Shown one piece after another: positions 18,739 to 26,367 of a stretch of 64,000 nt of DNA. Location: contig CAVTEQ010000005.1 of NCBI GenBank assembly GCA_963733935.1, forward strand, positions 372,001 to 436,000, in the 5' to 3' direction. This DNA comes from JAHFUA01 sp963733935. Lineage in GTDB: Bacteria; Acidobacteriota; Terriglobia; Terriglobales; Acidobacteriaceae. The position numbers were made by a program, and so were the translations under genes. Below the pieces are notes generated by a model that worked only from the letters and a program-made list of their open reading frames with translations, was not told the DNA's origin and did no database searches. Each line of letters begins with the position of its first letter. Positions within the stretch are counted from its first letter, which is position 1.

Positions 18739-18830
18739 TACCAAGTGCCAAGTACGAAGTACCAAGCACCAGCAATAAGTTCACTTGGTACTTGTAACTT
18801 GGTACTTGCAACTTGGTACTTGGTACTTAA
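18737..18830. repeat. Inverted heptad arrays between PII gene and glnD
   Basis: Left arm: AGTACCA, AGTGCCA, AGTACGA, AGTACCA, AGCACCA. After 12 bases comes the inverted arm of CTTGGTA/CTTGTAA/CTTGCAA units, running to 18830, eight bases before the glnD ATG. It is the same architecture as the array at 18305-18390, so the PII gene is bracketed by two copies of one inverted heptad element. Confidence 0.9.
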
Positions 18831-18838
18831 CAACGACC

Positions 18839-21421
18839 ATGTCAGCCGCCGCCATACCGAATCTGAAGGATCTGTACCTCACCCAGTCGGGGCAGATCCG
18901 CGAGCGCTTCCAGGAAACTGGCGACGGCCTGGCGGCAGTGCGCGAGCGCACGGCGCTGGTGGACGCCATCGCTCGCCAGCTTTATGCCGCGTTCGTCGCC
19001 CCCGACCTGCAAGGCCCGGAGCGATTCTGCCTGGCGGCGCTGGGCGGCTTCGGACGCAAAATGCTCTTTCCCGGCTCGGACGTCGACCTGCTGTTCCTGT
19101 TCGACGACGCGCGCGCCGAGCAGCAGTACAAGCAGGCGATTGCGAGCATCTCGCGCGAGATGTGGGACCTCCGTCTGCGGGTGAGCCCCGCCACCCGCAG
19201 CCTGGCGGAATGCGGCCGCCTGTACCGCGACAATCTGGAATTTAATATGTCGCTGCTCGATTGCCGCTATCTCGCCGGCGACGCGCGCTTGTTCGCCCGT
19301 CTGCACGACGAGGCACTTCTGCAGCTGGTGATTCGCGAGCGCCAGCCGCTGGTCCAGAACCTGGCGGAGCTGACTCGCGCCCGCCACGCCAAGTACGGCC
19401 ACACCATCTTTCACCTGGAGCCCAACGTCAAGGAAGGTCCGGGTGGACTGCGCGACTACAACGTTGCTTGCTGGCTGGCGCTGATCACCGCCATCGAAAA
19501 GCGCCGCGCCTGGCCGCCTGCGGAGCAGTTGCTGGCGCAGGAGCTGCGCGACGAGGGCCTGCGCGCCTTCGACTTTCTGTGCGCCGTCCGCTGTTTCCTG
19601 CATAACCGCCAGGGGCGCGACGACAACGCACTCAGCTATGAACTGCAGGCCGAGGCCGCCGCGGAAGGCATCGGCGCCAAGCACCACGGCGCCATGGAAC
19701 CGGCGGACTGGATGCGGCTCTACTTCCGCCATGCCCGCGTGGTGGACCGCCTCGCCACCCAGCTGCTCGACGATGTCGCCGAGGCACGCTCCGGGCTCTA
19801 TCGGGCGTTCGAGGATTGGCGATCGCGGCTCTCCAACGCCGATTTCCAGGTCAGCCACGGACGTGTGCTGCTGCGCCAATCGACTGCCCTTGAGGACGCC
19901 TCCACCGCGCTCTCGCTGTTCGAGTTCGTGGCCCGCCACGGACTGAAGCTCAGCCGCGACGCCGAGCGCCGCCTGGAAAAAGCGCTGCCACACCTGCGCG
20001 AGAGTCTGCCGCGCTTGCCGGGAATGTGGGAGCGCCTGCGCGTGATCCTGAGTTTGCGTTATGCCGCTGATGCCTTGCGCGCGCTGCATCGCACCGGGCT
20101 GCTGACGGTGCTGCTGCCGGAATTCCACGCCATCGATGCGCTGGTGATTCGCGACTATTACCACCGCTACACGGTGGACGAGCACTCGTTCCTCACCATC
20201 GAAAACCTGCATCGGCTGCGGCAGCCGGAAGATCCCTGGGACAACCGCTTCGGCGAAATTCTGTCCGAAACCGAGCGCCCGGAATTGCTCTTCCTGGCGC
20301 TGCTGGTGCACGACATCGGCAAGGGCATGCCCGTGGGCAATCACATCACCGGCAGTCTGCAGGCGCTGGATCAGATCCTGGCTCGCCTCGAGCTCGATGC
20401 CGAGGCCGACGACATCGTTCGCTTTCTGGTCTCGAATCACCTGGAGATGTCGATGACGGTCTTGCGCCGCGACATTTTCGATCCGGAGACGGTGCGCGGG
20501 CTGGCCGCGAAGGTCGGCACTCCCGAGCGCCTGAAGATGTTGTGCCTGCTCACGTACGCCGACATCAAGTCCGTGAATCCGGAAGCGATGACGCCGTGGA
20601 AGGCGGAGATGCTGTGGCAGCTCTACGCTGCCACCATCAACCGCATGAACCGCAGCCTCGACGACGACCGCCTGCGTCCCGAGCAGATCGAGCTCGAAGG
20701 CATGCGCGCCCCGCATGCGGGCGCTTCCGAGGGGCTCAACGAGTTCCTTGCGGGATTTCCCAAGCGTTACCTTTTGACGCATTCGCCGGCGGAGGTGACC
20801 GAGCATCTGGCGATGGCCACGGCGCTGGCCGAGGCGCCCGCCCAAGTATCGCTGCAGAAGCGCTCGCACCTGTATGCCCTCACCCTGGTCACGTCTGACC
20901 GCCCTATGCTGTTCGCAACCCTCGCCGGCACGCTGGCGGCCTGGGGTATGAATATCGTCAAGGCAGACGCATACTGTAATCAGGCGGGAGTTGTCCTCGA
21001 CACGTTCCACTTCACCGACCTGTTCCGCACTTTCGATTTGAATGCGTCGGAGATGGAGCGCTTTAAAAACAACCTGCTCTCGGTGCTCAGTGGCGACTTG
21101 AGCTTGGCGGCGCTGATGGCCGGCCGCGCCCGGCCGGGCGGCACGCGACCTGCTAAAGTGACCATTTCGCCCCGGGTCACGTTCGATGATCAGTGCTCCT
21201 CCCACAGCACGCTGTTGGAGTTGGTGGCGCAGGACCGCCCTGGGCTGCTGTATCACGTGAGCTCCAAGATGGCCAAGGAAGGATGCAACATCGAGGTCGC
21301 GCTCATCGATACCGAAGGACAGAAGGCGATCGATGTTTTTTATTTGACCGCGGACGGCGCCAAGCTGGATGCAGCCCGCCAAAAGGCGCTGGGGGCAACG
21401 CTGTTGCAGGACCTAGGCTGA
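18839..21421 (+). CDS. glnD: Bifunctional PII uridylyltransferase/uridylyl-removing enzyme
   Basis: An 860-residue nitrogen sensor that adds UMP to PII Tyr51 under nitrogen limitation and removes it when glutamine is high. An ATG 54 bases upstream lies inside the repeat array, so the ATG at 18839 (MSAAAIPNLKDLY) is preferred. The nucleotidyltransferase motif is GGFGRKMLFPGSDVDLLFLF (residues about 69-88) with the metal-binding Asp pair. The HD hydrolase motif HDIGKG is near residue 490. Two ACT domains at about 678 and 790 (ALTLVTSDRPMLFATLAG; LLELVAQDRPGLLYHV) should bind glutamine. The domain set is complete and of normal length. Confidence 0.96.
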   Translation: MSAAAIPNLKDLYLTQSGQIRERFQETGDGLAAVRERTALVDAIARQLYAAFVAPDLQGPERFCLAALGGFGRKMLFPGSDVDLLFLFDDARAEQQYKQAIASISREMWDLRLRVSPATRSLAECGRLYRDNLEFNMSLLDCRYLAGDARLFARLHDEALLQLVIRERQPLVQNLAELTRARHAKYGHTIFHLEPNVKEGPGGLRDYNVACWLALITAIEKRRAWPPAEQLLAQELRDEGLRAFDFLCAVRCFLHNRQGRDDNALSYELQAEAAAEGIGAKHHGAMEPADWMRLYFRHARVVDRLATQLLDDVAEARSGLYRAFEDWRSRLSNADFQVSHGRVLLRQSTALEDASTALSLFEFVARHGLKLSRDAERRLEKALPHLRESLPRLPGMWERLRVILSLRYAADALRALHRTGLLTVLLPEFHAIDALVIRDYYHRYTVDEHSFLTIENLHRLRQPEDPWDNRFGEILSETERPELLFLALLVHDIGKGMPVGNHITGSLQALDQILARLELDAEADDIVRFLVSNHLEMSMTVLRRDIFDPETVRGLAAKVGTPERLKMLCLLTYADIKSVNPEAMTPWKAEMLWQLYAATINRMNRSLDDDRLRPEQIELEGMRAPHAGASEGLNEFLAGFPKRYLLTHSPAEVTEHLAMATALAEAPAQVSLQKRSHLYALTLVTSDRPMLFATLAGTLAAWGMNIVKADAYCNQAGVVLDTFHFTDLFRTFDLNASEMERFKNNLLSVLSGDLSLAALMAGRARPGGTRPAKVTISPRVTFDDQCSSHSTLLELVAQDRPGLLYHVSSKMAKEGCNIEVALIDTEGQKAIDVFYLTADGAKLDAARQKALGATLLQDLG

Positions 21422-21446
21422 TGATACAGGCCCGCAAACGGCATTA

Positions 21447-21529
21447 GCGCGCGAAGCGCGCGGTAGAGAGTAGCCCACGGCGTAAGCCGTGGGAGAAACG
21501 TGGAACAAAACACAGCCCGCGCAGCGGGC
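21447..21529. repeat. Three-hairpin intergenic repeat
   Basis: Three perfect hairpins in a row: GCGCGC-GAA-GCGCGC (21447-21461), CCCACGGC-GTAA-GCCGTGGG (21474-21493) and GCCCGC-GCA-GCGGGC (21515-21529). I recall this AGCCCACGGCGTAAGCCGTGGG unit as a frequent intergenic repeat in Acidobacteriota. It follows glnD and could end its transcript, although no T-run follows. Confidence 0.75.
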
Positions 21530-21562
21530 GAAAGAATTGCAGCATAGCCGCCACAGGAAAAT

Positions 21563-22462
21563 ATGGATTTCGACGTTCTCACCACCTTCCTCGAGGTCGC
21601 CAAGCAAGGGAACTTCTCCCGCGCTGGGCAGAAGGTGTTCCGCTCGCAATCGGCGGTGAGCGCGCAAATCCACCAGTTGGAACAGGAATACGGCGAGAAG
21701 CTGCTCGACCGCGCCGGCAAGAGCGTACAGCTCACACCCGCCGGCGAGGTGCTGCTCGATTACGCCCGCCGCATGCTCACCCTGCGTGACGAGTCCATCC
21801 GCGCCGTGGCCGACCAGAACGTCACCCCGCGCGGCATCCTTGCCATCGGCGCCAACGAAGCCACCTGCCTGTACTGCCTGCCGGACGTCTTCGGCGAGTA
21901 CTCGCGGCTTTATCCCGCGGTGCAGATCAACATCTACCGCAACTTCAGCCGCAAGATCGTAGAACGGATCGAAACCGGCGCGCTCGACGTGGGCGTGGTC
22001 ACGCTGCCGGTGCGCTCACCAAGCCTGAAAGTCCACTCCATCTTTCGCGATCACCTTGTGGTGATGGTCCACCCGCGGCATCCGCTGGCCAAGCGGACGG
22101 AAGTTTCGGTGGAGGAGATCGCGCAGCACCCCCTCATCTTCCCCAAAACCGGCTTCACCCGCCAGCTGCTCGACAAACTCTTCCGCCCCTATCGCGAGCA
22201 GTTGCGCGTGACCATGGAGCTGCCCAGCGTGGGCATGATCAAGAACTTCGTGGCCGCCGGGCTGGGCGCCACGTTGATCAGCTCCACTTTTGTCCAAGAT
22301 GAAGCCCGGGCCGGCCAAGTGGCGCTCATCCCGCTCAAGGGCGTCGACCTGTGGCGGGAACTGGGATTGGTCTACCGCAAAGACCGCAGCCTGCCCCGCG
22401 CTGCCCAGGCGTTTATCGCGCTGGTCCGGCAACGGACGGCGGCGGCGGCACGGGCCGGCTGA
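21563..22462 (+). CDS. LysR family transcriptional regulator
   Basis: A 299-residue regulator. The N-terminal winged helix-turn-helix is clear: FLEVAKQGNFSRAGQKVFRSQSAVSAQIHQLEQEYGEKLLDR (split across residues 7-48). A periplasmic-binding-protein-like effector domain follows (RGILAIGANEATCLYCLPDVF, LDVGVVTLPVRS, HLVVMVHPRHPLAKR). The domain resembles the CysB/CysL subgroup of LysR proteins, but the effector is unknown. The gene is isolated by repeats on both sides, and no adjacent divergent gene identifies an obvious target. Confidence 0.93.
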   Translation: MDFDVLTTFLEVAKQGNFSRAGQKVFRSQSAVSAQIHQLEQEYGEKLLDRAGKSVQLTPAGEVLLDYARRMLTLRDESIRAVADQNVTPRGILAIGANEATCLYCLPDVFGEYSRLYPAVQINIYRNFSRKIVERIETGALDVGVVTLPVRSPSLKVHSIFRDHLVVMVHPRHPLAKRTEVSVEEIAQHPLIFPKTGFTRQLLDKLFRPYREQLRVTMELPSVGMIKNFVAAGLGATLISSTFVQDEARAGQVALIPLKGVDLWRELGLVYRKDRSLPRAAQAFIALVRQRTAAAARAG

Positions 22463-22536
22463 GTCGCCCGATTCAGCGCCACCTCTGAAGGAGCGCAGCT
22501 TCAGCCGCGCCGCAACGCTGTTCCCCTCGCTTAAGA

Positions 22537-22610
22537 TTGTCATCCCGAGCGAGGGAGGGCCCCCCGCGTTTTCTCAAGCGCGGGAGACCCGAGCCGAGGG
22601 ACCTGCTGTC
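22537..22610. repeat. GTCATCCCGAGCG...GAGGGACCTGCT dispersed repeat
   Basis: The borders (ATTGTCATCCCGAGCGAGGGA and CGAGCCGAGGGACCTGCTGTC) match a repeat I know from many environmental bacterial genomes. The centre forms a hairpin CCCGCG...CGCGGG near 22563-22584. It is non-coding. Confidence 0.6.
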
Positions 22611-22651
22611 GTCTACAATGAAGGCCTCGCCAATTTGGCTCGGAGCTGGCT

Positions 22652-22894
22652 ATGACCTGGCAGTTTGCGGACGCAAGAAAGCACCTCACTGAGGTCGTCA
22701 ATTGTGCCCTCGCGGAGGGGCCGCAGCGTGTCCGCCGACGGGGCGACACCGTTGTGGTTATCGCGGAGCGGTACTACAAGAAATTCGCCAGCAAGCGCCC
22801 CGACTTCAAGGCGTTTCTCATGGGTGACGGCCCGAGCTTGGAAGGGCTCGATCTCAGGCGCAGCCATTCCCGGATGCGGGTCGGAAAACTGTGA
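22652..22894 (+). CDS. Phd/YefM-like antitoxin without a toxin
   Basis: An 80-residue protein resembling Phd/YefM antitoxins: a short N-terminal DNA-binding dimer fold (WQFADARKHLTEVVNCALAEGPQRVRRRGDTVVVIAERYY split at residues 3-42) and a flexible C-terminus that would wrap a toxin. The first half fits the family pattern (FADARKHLTEVV...G.Q.V.R.G...VV.....Y). In a complete module a PIN, Doc or RelE-type toxin gene follows or overlaps. Here the next gene, 10 bases away, is a convergent aminotransferase, and no toxin-sized gene is present on either side. It is probably a solitary antitoxin or remnant. Confidence 0.75.
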   Translation: MTWQFADARKHLTEVVNCALAEGPQRVRRRGDTVVVIAERYYKKFASKRPDFKAFLMGDGPSLEGLDLRRSHSRMRVGKL

Positions 22895-22904
22895 GGGCTC
22901 TGGT

Positions 22905-24116
22905 TTAGGAGCCGTACCTTCCCACCATAAACTCCCCGATGGCCCCGTACGCCCTCTGCAACACGGATTCTTGCGGCAGGAAAACGATCCGTATATGCCG
23001 CGTGCCGACCTGCTCTCCGAATCCTCCGCCGTGGACCACCAGTACTTGCTTTTCCACCAGCAGCGCCTTCACGAAGTCGAGATCATCTTCCGGAATGTCG
23101 AGGCGCGGGAAGGCATAGAAGCCGCCTTTGGGCGCGACGCAGCGGACACGCGCGGTCGAGTCGCACCACTTGAGAGTCAGGTCGCGGCGTGCCTGCAGCT
23201 TGGTGATCATCCCCGGCAGGTGTTGCTGCATGCCCTCGAGCGCCGGCCGCACCGCGTACTGCACCGGATGATTGGCAGACAAGCGCGAGCGGAGCAGCTT
23301 GTGCATGCCTTCGATGTAGGACCGCAAGGCCCCTGCCGGCCCGCTCACCACGCACCAGCCGACGCGCCAACCGGTAGCGAGAAAGCCCTTCGACAACCCG
23401 CCGAAGGTGACCACGGGAACATCCGGCGCGAGCGTCGCCATGGGCACGTGCTGTGCGCCGTCGAAGGTCACGCGGTCGTAGATCTCGTCAGCGAAGATGA
23501 CCAGGTTGTTCCGCCGCGCCAAGTCGGCGATCGCCTCCAGCGTCCGCCGCGAGTGCACGGCGCCGGTGGGATTATTGGGATTGATGAGCACAATCCCGCG
23601 CGTCGAAGGCGTGACTCGGGCGGCGAGGCTTTCGACTTCGGGCTCCCAGTCAAGCTCTTCCGCCAGGTCGTAAGGATTCCGCGCCGCTCCGATCTTGGCC
23701 AGCACGGCGCTATAAAGCGGATATCCGGGGCGCGGAACCAGCAAATCATCGCCTGGGTTGAGCAGAGCGGTGAGGCAAATGTCGACGGCCTCACTCACGC
23801 CGTCGGTGATGAACACTTCCTGAATGTTGCGAATGCCTTTGCGTTCGGCGTCGGCGCGGATGGCCGCGAGGGCCTCGGGCACGCCGAGAGCTGGGGCGTA
23901 GCCGTTCTTGCCATCGCGCAGGGCCTGAACCACCGCGTCCACGAGTTCGGGAGGCGTGCTGAAGTCGGCGTCCAGAGGATCGCCGATGTTCAGCATCAGG
24001 ATGTTCTTGCCCTGGCGGCGGAGTTCGTCCGCCACCGCCGCCAAGTCACGAATGGGCGAGCGCACGTGTTGCAGGTTCTTAGCGACGAGGACTTCGAATG
24101 CTTTCGCGGTAAGCAT
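22905..24116 (-). CDS. PLP-dependent class I/II aminotransferase, AlaA-like
   Basis: A 403-residue fold-type I aminotransferase. The Schiff-base lysine is K243 in FGGLSKGFLATGWRVGW. The substrate-cofactor motifs INPNNPTGAVHSR (178-190) and DEIYDRVTF (210-218) are intact. The N-terminus (KNLQHVRSPIRDLAAVADEL) resembles the alanine/glutamate-pyruvate aminotransferases AlaA/AlaC rather than aspartate aminotransferase. It is last in a minus-strand run after thrB, 24 bases downstream, and may be cotranscribed with the aspartate-family operon to supply transamination. Confidence 0.88.
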   Translation of the reverse strand: MLTAKAFEVLVAKNLQHVRSPIRDLAAVADELRRQGKNILMLNIGDPLDADFSTPPELVDAVVQALRDGKNGYAPALGVPEALAAIRADAERKGIRNIQEVFITDGVSEAVDICLTALLNPGDDLLVPRPGYPLYSAVLAKIGAARNPYDLAEELDWEPEVESLAARVTPSTRGIVLINPNNPTGAVHSRRTLEAIADLARRNNLVIFADEIYDRVTFDGAQHVPMATLAPDVPVVTFGGLSKGFLATGWRVGWCVVSGPAGALRSYIEGMHKLLRSRLSANHPVQYAVRPALEGMQQHLPGMITKLQARRDLTLKWCDSTARVRCVAPKGGFYAFPRLDIPEDDLDFVKALLVEKQVLVVHGGGFGEQVGTRHIRIVFLPQESVLQRAYGAIGEFMVGRYGS

Positions 24117-24140
24117 GAGTTCGGACCTTTAGAAAATCAC

Positions 24141-25127
24141 TCAAGACGTGGTATTCAATCGTACATCTGCCGGCGGACTAGCTGCCGGCAACAGCGTGTC
24201 CTGCAATTTCCATGTACCGTTTTGGTAAGCACGCAGGGTACGCACGGTGAAAGGAATGCCCAGCGGCTTGTAGGCGCGTGTCAGCAACTCCCGCACGGCC
24301 TCCGTGTTTTTCTCTGCCAGCGCCAAGATGGACGGCCCCGCGCCCGCCAGGCACACGCCCAGCAGATCAGGATGCTCCAGCTCGAGAAGCTGATCGAGGC
24401 CCGGCACCAGCGCGCGCCGGAAGGGCTGATGGCAGCGGTCGCGCAACGCTTCGCGCAGCAGCGAATACTCACGGCTGGCGAGCGCTTGCACCAGCATCGC
24501 CACGCGCTGCAGGTTGAAGACCGCGTCCTCGCGGCGGATTTGCGCGGGCAGGGCGCGACGGGAAGCCGCGGTATCGAGCCGGAAGTCCGGGGTCAAGACA
24601 AGAATATTGAGCGCCTCGGGCCACGGCAGTGAGAGCGCGATCACCGAGCTGTCCGGTAATGTGCAGCTTGTGGTCAGGCCGCCGAGCAGCGCCGCCGCGG
24701 CGTTGTCGGGATGGCCTTCCAGTTCGCAAGCCACGTTCAGCAGTTCCTGCATGGGACATGGACCGAACCACGCATCGTACAGGCGCAGTCCGGCTACGGT
24801 GGCGGCTGCGCTGCTGCCCAGTCCGGAGCGGCTGGGGATCTCGCTGCGCACTTCAACGCTGAGAGAAGGGAAATCCACGCCGTCGCGCGCTGCCATGTAG
24901 CGGAAGGAGCGCTCGATGAGATTTTCTCCATCGAGCTCGAAGCCGCCGAAGTCGAACTGCAGCTCGTTCTTTGCGTCGCCCGGCAACTTCTTTGCGCAGA
25001 GGTGAAGGTAGAGCTGCAACGCGACCGCCAGCGCGTCGAGCCCGGGTCCGAGGTTCGCGACCGATGCCGGCACCGCAATCTCGACCGGCTCCGATCGCAC
25101 TCGCATCGCCATAGGTTTACTTGCCAT
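24141..25127 (-). CDS. thrB: Homoserine kinase
   Basis: A 328-residue GHMP kinase that phosphorylates L-homoserine for threonine synthesis. The ATG at 25127, four bases after the thrC stop, is the natural start (MASKPMAMRVRSEPVEIAVP); a longer reading would run inside thrC. The ATP-binding motif PSRSGLGSSAAAT is at residues 98-110, with the N-terminal PASVANLGPGLDALAVAL and C-terminal GVCLAGAGPSILAL motifs typical of ThrB. It is translationally close-coupled to thrC. Confidence 0.95.
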   Translation of the reverse strand: MASKPMAMRVRSEPVEIAVPASVANLGPGLDALAVALQLYLHLCAKKLPGDAKNELQFDFGGFELDGENLIERSFRYMAARDGVDFPSLSVEVRSEIPSRSGLGSSAAATVAGLRLYDAWFGPCPMQELLNVACELEGHPDNAAAALLGGLTTSCTLPDSSVIALSLPWPEALNILVLTPDFRLDTAASRRALPAQIRREDAVFNLQRVAMLVQALASREYSLLREALRDRCHQPFRRALVPGLDQLLELEHPDLLGVCLAGAGPSILALAEKNTEAVRELLTRAYKPLGIPFTVRTLRAYQNGTWKLQDTLLPAASPPADVRLNTTS

Positions 25128-25131
25128 GGTT

Positions 25132-26358
25132 CTAGTCCGCCTGAACTTCCGCCGAAGAGCGCGCGGCCCTTGTGTACCGCGAGCGAGTGATGTAATCGGT
25201 GTCCTTGAGCACGTGCCCGGTAAGGATCGCGACCACGCTGGCATCGCGGGCGACGGTGCCATCGCGCGCCAGCTTGCGCGCGCCCGCCAGCGCCGCCGCC
25301 GATGCCGGCTCGCAGCCGATGCCGTCGCGTCCGATCATAGCCTTGGCTTCCGCGATCTCGTCATCGCTCACGTCGATGGCCAGGCCGTTGGTGAAGCGCA
25401 GCGCCTTCAGCGCCTTCTTCCAGGAAACCGGCGCGCCGATGCGAATGGCGGTGGCCGCGGTGCGCGGCTCGCGGACAACCAGCAGTTCGTCTGAACCTGA
25501 CTGCCAGGTCTGCACCAGGGGATTCGCGCCCTCCGCCTGCACCACCACGAGGCGCGGAACTTTGTCGATCAGACTGGCGGTCTTGAGCTCGTAGAGAGCT
25601 TTGCCGAATGCCGACGTGTTCCCCAGATTTCCGCCTGGGACAAAAATGTAGTCGGGCGCATTCCAGCCCAGTTCTTCCAGCAGCTCGAACATCACCGTCT
25701 TCTGGCCCTCAAGGCGAAAGGGATTGATCGAGTTCAGGAAGTAAATCTCGGGGCCGGCTTCGCGCAGCACGGCTTCAAGCGCCTGGTCGAAGCTGCCATC
25801 GACCTCGACGATCTCGGCGCCGTAATCGAGCGCCTGCGCCACCTTGTTGGCCGAGACGGCGCCCGCGGGCAGATAAACGCGGGCCGCCATCCCGGCGCGC
25901 GCGGCGTAAGCGGCCATCGAGCCGGCGGTGTTGCCGGTCGAGGCGCAGGCCACGGTGCGCGCTCCCTGATGGCGAGCCTCGGTGACGCCAGTCGTCATGC
26001 CCAGATCCTTGAAGCAAGCCGTCGGATTCCAGCCCAGATGCTTGAAGCGAATGTCCGCGAGCCCGGCCCACTCGGCGGTCTTGATCCCCGGCACCAGCGG
26101 CACATTGCCTTCGCCCATGGTGACGATTTCCCGCGGGGCATACTCGGGCAGGAACTCGCGGAAGCGCCACACCCCGCTGCGGTCGCGGGGATCGCGCGAG
26201 CAGCGCCGGTTCCACCACATGTCCTTGAGCACCTGGGCGCTGAACATGAGCGGGCCGGCAGCGACCTCCAGCAGCTCGCCGCAGCGCGGACACTTCAACG
26301 CGCGCTCGTGCAGATCGAGCTTGTGAGCGCAAGCTTCGTTAATGCATCGCAGATACAT
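25132..26358 (-). CDS. thrC: Threonine synthase
   Basis: A 408-residue PLP enzyme that converts O-phosphohomoserine to threonine. The PLP lysine is K117 in NPTACFKDLGM. The phosphate-binding region is ASTGNTAGSMAAYAA, and the later glycine loop is VPGGNLGNTSAFGKALYEL. An N-terminal zinc-ribbon-like segment carries four cysteines (C5, C10, C23, C26), found in one class of bacterial and archaeal ThrC. It lies nine bases downstream of hom. Confidence 0.95.
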   Translation of the reverse strand: MYLRCINEACAHKLDLHERALKCPRCGELLEVAAGPLMFSAQVLKDMWWNRRCSRDPRDRSGVWRFREFLPEYAPREIVTMGEGNVPLVPGIKTAEWAGLADIRFKHLGWNPTACFKDLGMTTGVTEARHQGARTVACASTGNTAGSMAAYAARAGMAARVYLPAGAVSANKVAQALDYGAEIVEVDGSFDQALEAVLREAGPEIYFLNSINPFRLEGQKTVMFELLEELGWNAPDYIFVPGGNLGNTSAFGKALYELKTASLIDKVPRLVVVQAEGANPLVQTWQSGSDELLVVREPRTAATAIRIGAPVSWKKALKALRFTNGLAIDVSDDEIAEAKAMIGRDGIGCEPASAAALAGARKLARDGTVARDASVVAILTGHVLKDTDYITRSRYTRAARSSAEVQAD

Positions 26359-26367
26359 TCTATTCCT

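Noticed and set aside
18305..18830. Heptad arrays as a CRISPR array
   Set aside because: The units are seven bases, without spacers, and occur in inverted pairs; there are no cas genes.
18842..21382. Long open frame on the minus strand opposite glnD (846 codons)
   Set aside because: Its sequence is a His/Gln/Arg/Ala-rich shadow of a GC-rich gene with no recognisable motif; glnD on the other strand has all expected domains.
22665..24632. Plus-strand open frame of 655 codons across the aminotransferase and thrB
   Set aside because: Antisense to two clear enzymes and compositionally a GC-rich shadow; it has no start signal and no family resemblance.
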